Origin: DATCJU01 sp036562635
GTDB lineage: Bacteria; Actinomycetota; Actinomycetes; Mycobacteriales; Pseudonocardiaceae
Reading direction: 5' to 3'
Length of the DNA stretch: 26,993 nucleotides
Assembly (NCBI GenBank): GCA_036562635.1
Contig: DATCJU010000136.1
Span: 1-26,993 of the forward strand
Position numbers and translations under genes: made by a program. The notes beneath the pieces were generated by a model. That model was not told where the DNA came from. It saw nothing but the letters and a program-made list of their open reading frames with translations, and searched no databases. This document shows, piece after piece, positions 1-11,232 of the stretch. How positions within the stretch are numbered: position 1 is the first letter of the stretch; the number at the start of each line of letters is the position of its first letter.

Positions 1-865
1 CGTCACGGGCGTGCGGGTAGGGCGCGCGGGGCTCGGCGTGCAGGTCGTCCCCGTCGTCCCAGACCACGAACAATCCGGGATCGGCGACCGGGGCGAACAT
101 GGCGGCCCGGGTACCCACCACGATCCGCACCGCACCGCGACGCACCGCCAACCAACGCCGGTAACGCTCGGCGGGACCGAGCTCGGCGGCCAGGGCCGCC
201 ACTCCCCGGTCACCGGCCAGGGCGGTACAGGCCGCGTGCACCCGGGCCAGGTCGCGATGGTCGGGGACCACGATCACCGCTCCCCGGCCCGCCGCGGCGG
301 CGGTGACGGCGGCCTCGGCCAGCCGGGCCGGCCAGTCCTCCCCGGGGAGGGCCTGCCACACCGCGTGCGCCGCCCGTCCGGCGTACACGGCGTCCAGGAA
401 CGGCCGGCCCCGGGGATAGGTGTGCCATCCCGTGGCCGACGGGCGTTCCGGAACGGGCGCGGAGGGCACCGGTGGCTCGGACTCGACGGCGGCGTGCCGG
501 GGTGGCACGGCCAGTCGCAACACGTCGGCCACCGTGCCGGCGTAGCGGTCGGCGACGGCCCGGGCCAGTGCGTAGAGCCCGCCGTCGAGCACCGGTTCGG
601 CGGAGACGACCCGTTCCAGGAAGGCGAGTCGACCGGTGTGCTCGGACTCGGCCACCCGCTCCAGCAGGTAGCCGTCGACGAGTTGCCCGGCGAACCGGAC
701 CCGCACCCGACACCCCGGCACGGCCTTCTCGTGCAGCTGGTCCGGTACCAGGTAGTCGAACAGCCGGTCGAGATGGGCCAGCGGCACGTCCACCACGACA
801 CGCGCCACCGGCAGGGTGGCGGCCGGTTGCCGCTCCCCTCGTCGCGGCTTGGCTGATCGGGTCAT
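1..865 (-). CDS. priA: PriA-family primosomal protein N', N-terminal part (cut by window edge)
   Basis: About 288 codons are visible, reading leftward from ATG at 863-865 with no stop before the edge. The start reads MTRSAKPRR, followed by VARVVVDVPLAHLDRLFDYL, typical of the PriA 3'-DNA-end-binding domain. PriA binds stalled forks and reloads the replicative helicase. Helicase PriA proteins have a Walker A loop (GxTGSGKT) and a DEEH box; here the matching places read QALPGEDWPARLAEAA and VVWDDGDDLHAE, so both motifs are lost. This is the known actinobacterial form, annotated as probably lacking helicase activity. The ribosome-binding site is weak (GGGG next to the ATG). It lies 35 bases beyond the methyltransferase stop and is probably cotranscribed with it. 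The true reading frame was translated directly from the sequence. Confidence 0.9.
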   Translation of the reverse strand, partial: MTRSAKPRRGERQPAATLPVARVVVDVPLAHLDRLFDYLVPDQLHEKAVPGCRVRVRFAGQLVDGYLLERVAESEHTGRLAFLERVVSAEPVLDGGLYALARAVADRYAGTVADVLRLAVPPRHAAVESEPPVPSAPVPERPSATGWHTYPRGRPFLDAVYAGRAAHAVWQALPGEDWPARLAEAAVTAAAAGRGAVIVVPDHRDLARVHAACTALAGDRGVAALAAELGPAERYRRWLAVRRGAVRIVVGTRAAMFAPVADPGLFVVWDDGDDLHAEPRAPYPHARD

Positions 866-900
866 CCCCGCTGGTCTATCAGACCGCACCGACCGCCGAG

Positions 901-1647
901 TCACCGGCGCCGGTACAGCCGGTAGGTGACGGTCCGCCGCTGCGGCAACGGCTGGTCCGGCGCCAGACCGGACGTGGCGAGCACCGTCGCACCGAGCTCG
1001 GGCAGGACGGACAGGTCCTGGCCCGGCAGCCAGCGGTGCCCGGGGGCGACCACGTCCGCCACCGCCTGCCGCGGGGTGATCCACTGCTCGTCGGTGACCG
1101 TGACGGTGCGCAGCGGGTCCAGGCCGACGCGATGCAGCACCTGCTCCACCTCGTCCGGTCCCTCCATCCGGGCCCGTACCGGTTCCCGGTACAGGCCCCG
1201 CCGCTCCGCCTCCTGGTCGACGGCGCCGACCAGGTCGCGCAGCACGTCCTGGTACCGGGCCCAGCCCAGGGACAGGCACAGCACCCCACCGGGGAGCAGC
1301 ACCCGAGCGATCTCGGCCAGGGCGGCCCGCCAGTCCACCAGGTGCAGCAGCACCCGGGACAGGTGCACCCCACCACAGGAGACGGACCGGATCGGCAGCC
1401 GGGTCGCGTCACCGGCGAGGAACGGCAGTCGCGCCGCCGCGCCCTCCCGCCGGTCGACCAGGTCCACCAGCACCACCGGCAGTCCTCTCACCGCCAGGGC
1501 CAGCCCCAGGGCGCCGCTGCCCGCACCCACGTCCAGAACGACACCGCAGCCGCGGAGCTGCTCGGCAAGGGTGCCGAACAACTGCTCCGCGGCTGCGGGC
1601 GACAGTTCCGGGGCCGGTTCTCCCGGTGGCGTGCCGAGGGCCGTCAC
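901..1647 (-). CDS. Class I SAM-dependent methyltransferase, substrate unknown
   Basis: The product is 248 residues. The SAM-binding motif I, VLDVGAGSG, is near residues 37-45. An acidic loop follows at the end of strand 2 (VLVDLVDRR), then a motif like GDATRLPIRSVSCGGVHLS and a Rossmann-type LLPGG turn (ARVLLPGGVLCLS). This is the layout of a methyltransferase-11-like fold. Nothing in the C-terminal half points to a substrate. The GTG start lies inside the metK stop in a four-base GTGA overlap, so it is probably translated by coupling to metK, the enzyme that makes its cofactor. A soluble cytoplasmic enzyme is expected. Methyltransferases beside metK and priA occur in related actinomycetes, but I cannot name a characterised orthologue. 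Confidence 0.85.
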   Translation of the reverse strand: MTALGTPPGEPAPELSPAAAEQLFGTLAEQLRGCGVVLDVGAGSGALGLALAVRGLPVVLVDLVDRREGAAARLPFLAGDATRLPIRSVSCGGVHLSRVLLHLVDWRAALAEIARVLLPGGVLCLSLGWARYQDVLRDLVGAVDQEAERRGLYREPVRARMEGPDEVEQVLHRVGLDPLRTVTVTDEQWITPRQAVADVVAPGHRWLPGQDLSVLPELGATVLATSGLAPDQPLPQRRTVTYRLYRRR

Positions 1648-2846
1648 AGCCCCACGGCGCGCCTCAGGTCCTCGACCCGGTCGGTGCGCTCCCAGGGCAG
1701 GTCCAGGTCGGTACGCCCGAAGTGTCCGTAGGCGGCGGTGGGCCGGTAGATCGGCCGCAGCAGGTCCAGGTCCCGGATGATCGCCGCAGGGCGCAGGTCG
1801 AACACCTCGCTGATCGCCGCCTGGATCTTGAGCGGATCCACCGTCTCGGTACCGAAGGTCTCCACGAACAGACCCACCGGCGCGGCCTTGCCGATCGCGT
1901 AGGCCACCTGCACCTCGATCCGGGAGGCCAGGCCGGCGGCCACCGCGTTCTTGGCCACCCAGCGCATGGCGTACGCCGCCGAGCGGTCCACCTTGGAGGG
2001 GTCCTTACCGGAGAAGGCACCACCGCCGTGACGGGCCATGCCGCCGTAGGTGTCGACGATGATCTTCCGGCCGGTCAGGCCGGCGTCGCCCATGGGGCCT
2101 CCGACCACGAACCGCCCGGTGGGGTTGACCAGCAACCGCACGTCGCTGGTGTCCAGCGACAGGTCGGCCAGCTCGGGGCCCACCACGTGCTCGCGGATGT
2201 CCACCGCGAGCATGCTCTCCAGGTCGATGTCGGCCGCGTGCTGGGTGGACACCACCACCGTGTCCAGCCGCACCGGGGTGTCCCCGGCGTACTCGATGGT
2301 CACCTGGGTCTTGCCGTCCGGACGCAGGTAGGGCAGCGTGCCGTCCTTGCGTACCTTGGCCAGGCGACGGGCCAGTCGGTGGGCCAGGGCGATGGGCAGC
2401 GGCATCAGCTCCGGGGTGTCGGAGCAGGCGTAGCCGAACATCAGGCCCTGGTCACCGGCGCCCTGTCGGGCGATCTCGTCCTCGGCCTGCTCCACCCGCG
2501 CCTCGTACGCGGTGTCCACGCCCATGGCGATGTCCGGCGACTGGGAGCCGATCGCCACGTTGACCCCACAGGAAGCCCCGTCGAAGCCCTTGGCCGACGA
2601 GTCGTAGCCGATGCCCAGCACCACGTCCCGCACGATGGTGGGGATGTCCGCGTACGCCTCGGTGGTGACCTCACCGGCCACGTGCACCTGCCCGGTGGTC
2701 ACCAACGTCTCCACGGCCACCCGGCTACGCGGGTCCTGGCGCAACAGCTCGTCGAGGATGGCGTCGCTGATCGCGTCGCAGATCTTGTCGGGATGACCCT
2801 CGGTCACCGACTCGCTGGTGAACAGTCTGCGGCTATGCTGGCTCAA
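1644..2846 (-). CDS. metK: S-adenosylmethionine synthetase
   Basis: This enzyme makes S-adenosylmethionine from methionine and ATP in the cytosol. The product is 400 residues from the chosen start. Family signatures are clear: RRLFTSESVTEGHPDK at the N-terminus (ATP/methionine site), GAGDQGLMFGYA in the middle, and the glycine-rich GGGAFSGKDPSKVDRSAAY loop. The frame stays open 11 codons further upstream. I chose TTG at 2844-2846 because GGGGAG lies four bases before it and the resulting start, (M)SQHSRRLF, fits the family. A TTG start on a major housekeeping gene is slightly unusual. It follows coaBC by about 70 bases, in which I see no SAM-riboswitch structure. Its stop overlaps the start of the methyltransferase gene by four bases. 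Confidence 0.96.
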   Translation of the reverse strand: MSQHSRRLFTSESVTEGHPDKICDAISDAILDELLRQDPRSRVAVETLVTTGQVHVAGEVTTEAYADIPTIVRDVVLGIGYDSSAKGFDGASCGVNVAIGSQSPDIAMGVDTAYEARVEQAEDEIARQGAGDQGLMFGYACSDTPELMPLPIALAHRLARRLAKVRKDGTLPYLRPDGKTQVTIEYAGDTPVRLDTVVVSTQHAADIDLESMLAVDIREHVVGPELADLSLDTSDVRLLVNPTGRFVVGGPMGDAGLTGRKIIVDTYGGMARHGGGAFSGKDPSKVDRSAAYAMRWVAKNAVAAGLASRIEVQVAYAIGKAAPVGLFVETFGTETVDPLKIQAAISEVFDLRPAAIIRDLDLLRPIYRPTAAYGHFGRTDLDLPWERTDRVEDLRRAVGL

Positions 2847-2916
2847 CGGTACTCCCCACGTCACGCGGGCCACTATCACTTGCCAATCAGCGTAGGCGCA
2901 CTGTCTGGCGACTGGC

Positions 2917-4152
2917 TCAAAGCTTGAGCAGGCCCGCCACTGCGTCCCAGACGTACGAGGCGAGCTGCGCCTTCGACCCCGCGGGAATCTCCTTCTCGGT
3001 ACCGTCGGCGCCGAGCAACCACCCCGCGTTGTCCTCGACCTCGAACGCGCGACCGTCCCCGACGACGTTCACCACGAGAAGGTCGCATCCCTTCCGGGCG
3101 AGTTTAGCCCTGCCGTGCGCCAGCGCATCGGCGTTCTCGTCCCCCGTCTCCGCCGCGAAACCCACGACGACCTGCCCGGGGCGGCGCAGCTGCACCAGCT
3201 CGGCCAGAACGTCCGGGTTACGGGTGAGCGGGACCGGATCGGGATCCCGGTCGGTCTTCTTGATCTTGTGTTCGGCCTGCTGCACCGGACGGAAGTCGGC
3301 CACCGCCGCGGCCATCACCACGGCGTCGGCGTCGGCGGAAGCGTCCAGCACGGCACGCCGCAGTTCCTCCGCGGTGCCGACCCGGACCACCTCCACCCCG
3401 GCCGGGTCGGGCAGGCCGGTGGTGTTCGCCGCCACCAGCACCACTTGGGCGCCGCGCTGCGCGGCGACCCGGGCCAGGGCGTACCCCTGGCGCCCGGAGG
3501 AGCGGTTGCCGAGGAAACGCACCGGGTCCAGGGGCTCCCGGGTTCCCCCGGCCGAGACCACGACCCGCCGCCCCTCCAGGTCGCGCGGCAGGGCGTCGGC
3601 CCGCTCCAGCAGCAACCGGGCCAGGTCGAAGATCTCCACCGGCTCGGGCAGGCGGCCCTTGCCGCTGTCCGCGCCGGTGAGCCGCCCGCTGGCCGGCTCG
3701 GCCACCACCACGCCCCGTGCTCGCAGCAAGGCCACGTTGTCCTGCGTGGCCGGGTGCTCCCACATCTCGGTGTGCATCGCCGGCACCATCAGCACGGGAC
3801 ATCGGGCGGTGAGCAGGGTGTTGGTCAGCAGGTCGTCGGCGAGACCGTGCGCCGCCCGGGCCACCAGGTCGGCCGTGGCCGGAGCCACCACCACCAGGTC
3901 GGCCTCCTGCCCGAGCCGCACGTGCGGCACCTCGGGCACGTCGGCGAACACACCGGTGCGCACCGGCTGCCCGGACAGGGCCTCGAACGTCGCGGCGCCG
4001 ACGAAACGCAGCGCGGACTCGGTCGGCACCACCCGGACCTCGTGCCCGGACTCGGTGAGCCGGCGCAACAACTCACACGCCTTGTAGGCGGCGATACCGC
4101 CACCGACCCCGAGCACGACCCGGGGTCGTCGGTGCTCCTGCTGTGGACTCAC
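2917..4152 (-). CDS. coaBC: Bifunctional phosphopantothenoylcysteine decarboxylase / phosphopantothenate-cysteine ligase
   Basis: CoaBC carries out two consecutive steps of coenzyme A synthesis: it joins cysteine to phosphopantothenate, then decarboxylates the product. The product is 411 residues. The N-terminal CoaC flavoprotein half shows GVGGGIAAYKACELLR near residues 15-30, the catalytic His77 (VPHVRL) and the flavin loop VAPATADLVARAA. The C-terminal CoaB half begins near residue 190 with VVVSAGGTREPLDPVRFLGN. Two decarboxylase residues differ from E. coli: the PAMN Asn is His127 (PAMHTEMW), and the loop carrying the E. coli Cys reads SGRLTGADSGKGRL without Cys. This may be lineage-typical. 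The GTG start overlaps the rpoZ stop by four bases (GTGA). Confidence 0.95.
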   Translation of the reverse strand: MSPQQEHRRPRVVLGVGGGIAAYKACELLRRLTESGHEVRVVPTESALRFVGAATFEALSGQPVRTGVFADVPEVPHVRLGQEADLVVVAPATADLVARAAHGLADDLLTNTLLTARCPVLMVPAMHTEMWEHPATQDNVALLRARGVVVAEPASGRLTGADSGKGRLPEPVEIFDLARLLLERADALPRDLEGRRVVVSAGGTREPLDPVRFLGNRSSGRQGYALARVAAQRGAQVVLVAANTTGLPDPAGVEVVRVGTAEELRRAVLDASADADAVVMAAAVADFRPVQQAEHKIKKTDRDPDPVPLTRNPDVLAELVQLRRPGQVVVGFAAETGDENADALAHGRAKLARKGCDLLVVNVVGDGRAFEVEDNAGWLLGADGTEKEIPAGSKAQLASYVWDAVAGLLKL

Positions 4153-4436
4153 TCGCCCTCGGTGTGCTCGAGCAGGCCGGCGTGGATCTCACGCAGGGCG
4201 ATGGACAGCGGCTTCTCCCGCGGGCCCGGCTCCACCAGCGGGCCCACGTACTCCAGCAGACCCTCGCCCAGCTGCGCGTAGTAGTCGTTGATCTGCCGCG
4301 CACGCTTGGCGGCGTAGATCACCAGTGCGTACTTCGAGCTGACCTTCTCCAGAAGGTCGTCGATCGGCGGATTGGTGATGCCCTCGGGAGCGGTGGTCGC
4401 CGGCTCGCCCAGGGCACCCAGCTCAGGGGTGGTCAC
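4149..4436 (-). CDS. rpoZ: DNA-directed RNA polymerase omega subunit
   Basis: Omega chaperones the beta-prime subunit into RNA polymerase. The conserved block ITNPPIDDLLEKVSSKYALV, followed by IYAAKRARQINDYYAQLGEG, closely matches actinobacterial RpoZ, as does the C-terminus ending IHAGLLEHTEGE. I chose GTG at 4434-4436 (95 residues) because AGGAG lies seven bases upstream of it. An in-frame ATG two codons earlier (4440-4442) has the same AGGAG only one base away, which is too close. The gene sits between gmk (71-base gap) and coaBC (four-base overlap). The order gmk-rpoZ-coaBC-metK is widespread in actinobacteria. Confidence 0.95.
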   Translation of the reverse strand: MTTPELGALGEPATTAPEGITNPPIDDLLEKVSSKYALVIYAAKRARQINDYYAQLGEGLLEYVGPLVEPGPREKPLSIALREIHAGLLEHTEGE

Positions 4437-4513
4437 TCGCATGCTCCTGCGTCAGCTCGTCAGGTCTGGCCAACCCGGCAGCCGCCAGCGCGTCGCAGCC
4501 CACCGGGGACCGG

Positions 4514-5131
4514 TCAACAGCGCACGTCGGTGCTCTTCTCGGGGCCAACTACCAAGGCTAGCAACTCCGCGGCCGCGGTTCGCACGTCGGTGTTGACCAC
4601 CTTCGCGTCAAACTCGTCCGCCGCCGCCAGCTCCTCACGGGCGGTCTCCAGGCGCCGACGCACGACCTCGGGGTCCTCGGTGCCCCGCCCGGTGAGCCGA
4701 GCCACCAGCTCCTCCCAGGACGGCGGGAGCAGCATCACCAGCTGCGCCTCGGGCATGGCCCGCCGCACCTGGCGCGCGCCCTGCACCTCGATCTCCAGCA
4801 GAGCGGGCCGACCGGCGGCCAGCGCCTGCTCCACCGGAGCCCGCGGTGTGCCGTAGCAGTTGCCCGCGTACTCCGCGTGCTCCAGCATCTCGCCCTGCTC
4901 GACCATGCGCCGGAAGGTGGCAGTGTCCACGAAGTGGTAGTGGACGCCGTCCACCTCGCCGGGCCGGGGCGCCCTGGTGGTCACGGAGACGCTGAAGTAG
5001 ATCTCCGGCCGCAGGCGGCGCAGCTCGGCGAGGACGCTGGACTTCCCGACCCCGGAGGGGCCGGACACCACGGTGAGCCGGGGCCGGGCCGACCGACCCG
5101 ACCCCGACTCGCTCGACACCGTGCCGGTCAC
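4514..5131 (-). CDS. gmk: Guanylate kinase
   Basis: Guanylate kinase transfers a phosphate from ATP to GMP, giving GDP for nucleic acid and nucleotide-signal synthesis. The product is 205 residues, normal for the family. The P-loop GPSGVGKSS is at residues 24-32. The GMP-binding part follows: SVSVTTRAPRPGEVDGVHYHF, then EYAGNCYGTPRAPVEQAL, and the LEIEVQGARQVRR segment. The lid region is RGTEDPEVVRRRLETAREE. The first 18 or so residues are a Ser/Gly-rich extension ahead of the fold, common in actinobacterial copies. The GTG start overlaps the mihF stop by four bases (GTGA), so translation is probably coupled to mihF. Confidence 0.96.
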   Translation of the reverse strand: MTGTVSSESGSGRSARPRLTVVSGPSGVGKSSVLAELRRLRPEIYFSVSVTTRAPRPGEVDGVHYHFVDTATFRRMVEQGEMLEHAEYAGNCYGTPRAPVEQALAAGRPALLEIEVQGARQVRRAMPEAQLVMLLPPSWEELVARLTGRGTEDPEVVRRRLETAREELAAADEFDAKVVNTDVRTAAAELLALVVGPEKSTDVRC

Positions 5132-5445
5132 TCGCCGCCGAACTCGGTGAGCAGAGCCTTCCGCTGCCGGTCGCCCAGCCCGCGCAGACGCCGGCTCGGA
5201 GCGATCTCCAGCCGCTCCATGATCTGCGCCGCACGCACCTTGCCGACGCCGGGCAGGGCCTCCAGCAGGGCGGACACCTTCATCTTGCCCAGGACCTCGT
5301 CGTTGTCCGCCGCCGCCAGCACCTCCTTGAGGGTGGTGCCGCCGCGCTTGAGGCGCTCCTTGAGCTCAGCCCGAGCACGACGGGCAGCAGCAGCCTTCTG
5401 CAGTGCTGCGGCCCGCTGCTCGTCGCTCAGCTGGGGAAGAGCCAC
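5128..5445 (-). CDS. mihF: Actinobacterial integration host factor (mIHF)
   Basis: This 105-residue basic protein matches the mycobacterial IHF family, a nucleoid protein unrelated to E. coli IHF. Members bind and bend DNA through a helix-two-turn-helix fold, condense the chromosome and affect many genes; Streptomyces sIHF affects development. Visible features are a basic N-terminal helix (QKAAAARRARAELKERLKRG), the KVSALLEALPGVGKVRAAQ helix-hairpin segment and MERLEIAPSRRLRGLG. The GTG start (5443-5445) is preceded by GGAGGA six bases upstream. It is first in the run mihF-gmk-rpoZ-coaBC-metK. A candidate promoter lies about 40-70 bases upstream, and a palindrome with a second candidate promoter lies further away. 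Confidence 0.95.
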   Translation of the reverse strand: MALPQLSDEQRAAALQKAAAARRARAELKERLKRGGTTLKEVLAAADNDEVLGKMKVSALLEALPGVGKVRAAQIMERLEIAPSRRLRGLGDRQRKALLTEFGGE

Positions 5446-5487
5446 GATTTCCTCCGTGGTGTGGGTACTTCACGAATCAGTGCCGCG

Positions 5488-5517
5488 ACCGTACCGACCG
5501 CGTCTGACAAGGCACAA
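5488..5517 (-). promoter_or_regulatory. Candidate proximal mihF promoter
   Basis: Reading leftward, TTGTGC (5517-5512) and TACGGT (5493-5488) are separated by 18 bases. Both resemble the -35 and -10 boxes of the housekeeping sigma factor. The predicted start near 5481 would give a leader of about 36 bases before the mihF GTG. This rests on consensus matching by eye only. Confidence 0.4.
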
Positions 5518-5786
5518 CGCGGGGTCCGGTATGTCAGCGCGGTGTCCGTGGGGACGTCCACCGCACTCCGGGCGGATGACCATACCCGCAGCCGGACGGC
5601 GTTCGCCCGCAGGTCGCACCTGTGCGCGATCCCGAGGGCCGAGCGCAATTACTACCAACTCCCCCTTCGGGGCCTACGCACCACCGGCACGTTCGTCACC
5701 AGCGGCGATGTGCTAGGGAACAGGGATTTCGACCTCGGTGCCCCACCGGATACGGATGTTGACGGCGAATTCGGCCCGACCGACCC

Positions 5787-5808
5787 TCGACTGTATCGAT
5801 ACAGTCGA
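5787..5808. promoter_or_regulatory. Perfect 22-bp palindrome, candidate operator
   Basis: Positions 5787-5808 are perfectly self-complementary over all 22 bases; the core reads ACTGTATCGATACAGT. There is no loop, so it suits a symmetric DNA site for a dimeric repressor (for example TetR or GntR type) better than an RNA hairpin. It lies about 5-26 bases downstream of the start predicted from the leftward boxes at 5820-5848, where a repressor would block transcription toward mihF. The protein that binds it is unknown. Confidence 0.5.
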
Positions 5809-5819
5809 ACGAAACGCCG

Positions 5820-5848
5820 ACCCTACCCGCAGATGAGCGTCATGCGAA
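5820..5848 (-). promoter_or_regulatory. Candidate distal leftward promoter above the palindrome
   Basis: Reading leftward, TTCGCA (5848-5843) and TAGGGT (5825-5820) are 17 bases apart, giving a predicted start near 5813. Transcription would run through the palindrome and on to mihF, with a long leader of about 370 bases. The -10 match is fair and the -35 match is partial. It starts beyond the pyrF terminator, so it could give mihF expression independent of the pyr operon. Confidence 0.3.
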
Positions 5849-5873
5849 GAGATCTTGAACACGTCGAGAACCA

Positions 5874-5910
5874 CGGGGGCGGTCGGTCCCGCCGGGACCG
5901 ACCGCCCCCG
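5874..5910 (-). terminator. Strong hairpin terminator after pyrF
   Basis: A 17-bp perfect GC-rich stem (5874-5890 with 5894-5910) encloses a three-base loop. It begins 23 bases after the pyrF stop and closes the pyr operon. There is no clear U-run, as is common in high-GC actinobacteria. Confidence 0.8.
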
Positions 5911-5933
5911 TCCACGCCCACAGGCGGTTCCGC

Positions 5934-6763
5934 TCACCCGAGGACGGCCAGGACCTCCTCCCGCGCCCGGGCCGCGGCGTCCCGCAGCCCGGTGACGGAA
6001 GGGCCGTGCCGGAGCACCTCGCGTGAGGTGGTGGGCAGCACGTGCCGCGCCGCCGGTCCGAACACCCGGCGGACGTCCTGCGCGGTACCGCCCTGCGCCC
6101 CGTAACCGGGAGCCAGGATCGGCCCGTTGAGCGCCGACAGGTCCAGGCCGCACTCCCCCACGGTGAGCCCCACCACGAGCCCCACGGAGCCCAACGGGGT
6201 CGTTCCGGCGTTGCGTGTCGCGGCCTCGTCGACCACCTGCTGCGCCACGGTGCGTCCGTCGGCTCCCACAGCGCGTTGTACCGTCCCGCCCTCGGGGTTG
6301 GAGGTCAGGGCGAGCACGAACACCCCACGCCCGCTCTCCTGGGCCGCCTGCAACGCCGGTTCCAGTGCACCGAACCCCAGGTATGGGGAGAGGGTCACCG
6401 CATCCGCGGCCAGCGGCGAGCCGTCCACCAGATAGGCACCGGCGTAGGCGGCCATCGTGGAGCCGATGTCGCCCCGTTTGGCGTCCAGCAACACCAAAGC
6501 ACCCGCCCGGCGGGCCTCGGCGATGGTCCGCTCGAGCACGGCGACGCCCTGCGACCCGTATGCCTCGAAGAAGGCCGACTGGGGCTTGAGCAGCGCCACC
6601 CGGTCACCGAGGGCCTCCACCACGGTCAGGGCGAACCGCTCCAGTCCCGAGACGTCCCGGGGCAGGCCCCACGCCGACAGCAACGCGGGATGCGGGTCGA
6701 TACCCACACACAACGGCCCGCACCGGGCGACCGCCTCAGTGAGCCGGGCTCCGAAGGCCGCCG

Positions 6764-6767
<4 letters not shown>
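5934..6767 (-). CDS. pyrF: Orotidine 5'-phosphate decarboxylase
   Basis: PyrF decarboxylates OMP to UMP, the last step of de novo pyrimidine synthesis. The product is 277 residues, the long actinobacterial form. CVGIDPHPALLSAWGLP is near the N-terminus. The catalytic motif LLDAKRGDIGSTMAAYA carries the Asp-Lys-Asp charge relay, and LAPGYGAQGG forms the phosphate-binding region. The frame is open far upstream into carB. I chose GTG at 6765-6767 because it overlaps the carB stop in a GTGA arrangement and gives the expected N-terminus (M)TAAFGARLTEAV. It is the last gene of the operon and is followed by a strong hairpin. Confidence 0.95.
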
Positions 6768-10077
<3,310 letters not shown>

Positions 10078-10078
<1 letters not shown>

Positions 10079-11232
10079 CAGCGGCTCCCGTCCTTCACGA
10101 GCGCCATCAGGTCACAGAACTCGTCGAACAGCGGAGCGGCGTCGTGCGGGCCGGCCGCCGCCTCCGGGTGGTACTGCACGCTGAACGCCGGCCCGTCCAG
10201 CAGGCGCAGGCCCTCCACGCAGCCGTCGTTCGGGCAGTAGTGGCTCACCATGGCGCTCCCGAAGTCGGTGTCGAACCGCTCCCCCGGCTCGCCCTCGACG
10301 GCGAAGCCGTGGTTCTGCGCGGTGATGGCGACCCGGCCGGTCGTCACGTCGACCACGGGAATGTTGATGCCGCGGTGGCCGTAGCGCAGCTTGTAGGTGC
10401 CTCGCCCCAGGGCACGGCCGAGGATCTGGTTGCCGAAGCAGATCCCGAAGAACGGGATCCGCCGGGCGAGCACCTCACGGGTGAGCGCCACCGCGTGGTC
10501 GGCGGTGGCCGGGTCCCCGGGGCCGTTGGACAGGAACACCCCGTCCGGTTCCACGGCCAGCAGGTCGTCGAGCGTGGACCGCAGGGGCAGCACGTGCACC
10601 TCGACGCCCCGGGCGGCCATCATCCGCGGGGTGTTGGCCTTCAGGCCAAGGTCCAGGGCAGCCACCCGGAACCGACGCTCGCCCACCGCGGGTACCACGT
10701 ACGGCTCGGGCGTGCTCACGTCGCCGGCCAGGTCGGCGCCGGTCATCGGCGGGCTGGCCAGCACCGTCTCCAGCATGGTGCGTTCGTCGGCCAAGGCCGG
10801 GCCGGAGAAGATGCCGGCCCGCATGGCGCCCCGCTCCCGGATGTGCCGGGTCAGGGCGCGGGTGTCCACCCCGGCGATGCCGACCACGCCCTGCCGGACC
10901 AGTTCCTCGTCCAGCGAGCGGGTGGCCCGCCAGTTGGACGGGATCCGGGCCGGATCGCGCACCACGTACCCGGCCACCCAGATCCGGTTGGACTCGTCGT
11001 CCTCGTCGTTCCACCCGGTGTTGCCGATCTGCGGTGCGGTCTGCACCACGATCTGCCGGTGGTACGAGGGGTCGGTCAGGGTCTCCTGGTAGCCGGTCAT
11101 GGCGGTGGTGAACACCACCTCGCCCACGGTGCTGCCCACGGCACCGTACGCCTCACCGCGGAACACCCTGCCGTCCTCCAGGACCAGGGCCGCCGCCCGG
11201 TTCGCCTCCGCACCGGTCGTGTGCGTGGTCAC
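10078..11232 (-). CDS. carA: Carbamoyl-phosphate synthase, small (glutaminase) subunit
   Basis: CarA hydrolyses glutamine and passes the ammonia to CarB. The product is 384 residues. The N-terminal domain begins AALVLEDGRVFRGEAYGAVG. The C-terminal class I glutamine amidotransferase domain contains the oxyanion segment LSNGPGDP, the nucleophile Cys265 in FFGICFGNQILG, and His355/Glu357 in QYHPEA. GTG at 11230-11232 is chosen over a start 18 codons upstream because GGGGAGG precedes it and it overlaps the upstream gene's stop (GTGA). It is coupled to the membrane-protein gene on one side and to carB on the other. Confidence 0.96.

Larger units (their letters stand above)
5446..5873. other. Gene-poor interval between mihF and the pyrF terminator
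   Basis: About 430 bases separate the mihF start from the pyrF terminator. Open frames exist, but none has a convincing start, ribosome-binding site or recognisable product. The interval contains the proximal mihF promoter candidate, a small CCCC/GGGG hairpin near 5660-5673, the 22-bp palindrome at 5787-5808 and a distal promoter candidate at 5820-5848. In M. tuberculosis a PE/PPE pair occupies the corresponding place, so this is a lineage-variable junction. Confidence 0.6.

Noticed and set aside
472..1731. Long rightward frames over priA, the methyltransferase and metK
   Set aside because: Arg/Pro/His-rich translations without domains, antisense to well-supported genes.
2847..2916. Possible SAM riboswitch ahead of metK
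   Set aside because: Only about 70 bases lie between coaBC and metK, with no paired elements resembling a SAM riboswitch class.
5427..5648. Leftward 73-codon frame upstream of and overlapping mihF
   Set aside because: It needs a TTG start without a ribosome-binding site, overlaps mihF out of frame and shows no family features.
5713..5812. Leftward frame ending AVNIRIRWGTEVEIPVP, which looks protein-like
   Set aside because: No start codon with a ribosome-binding site between the palindrome and this segment; its upstream extension runs through the pyrF terminator. It could be a gene remnant but is not supportable.
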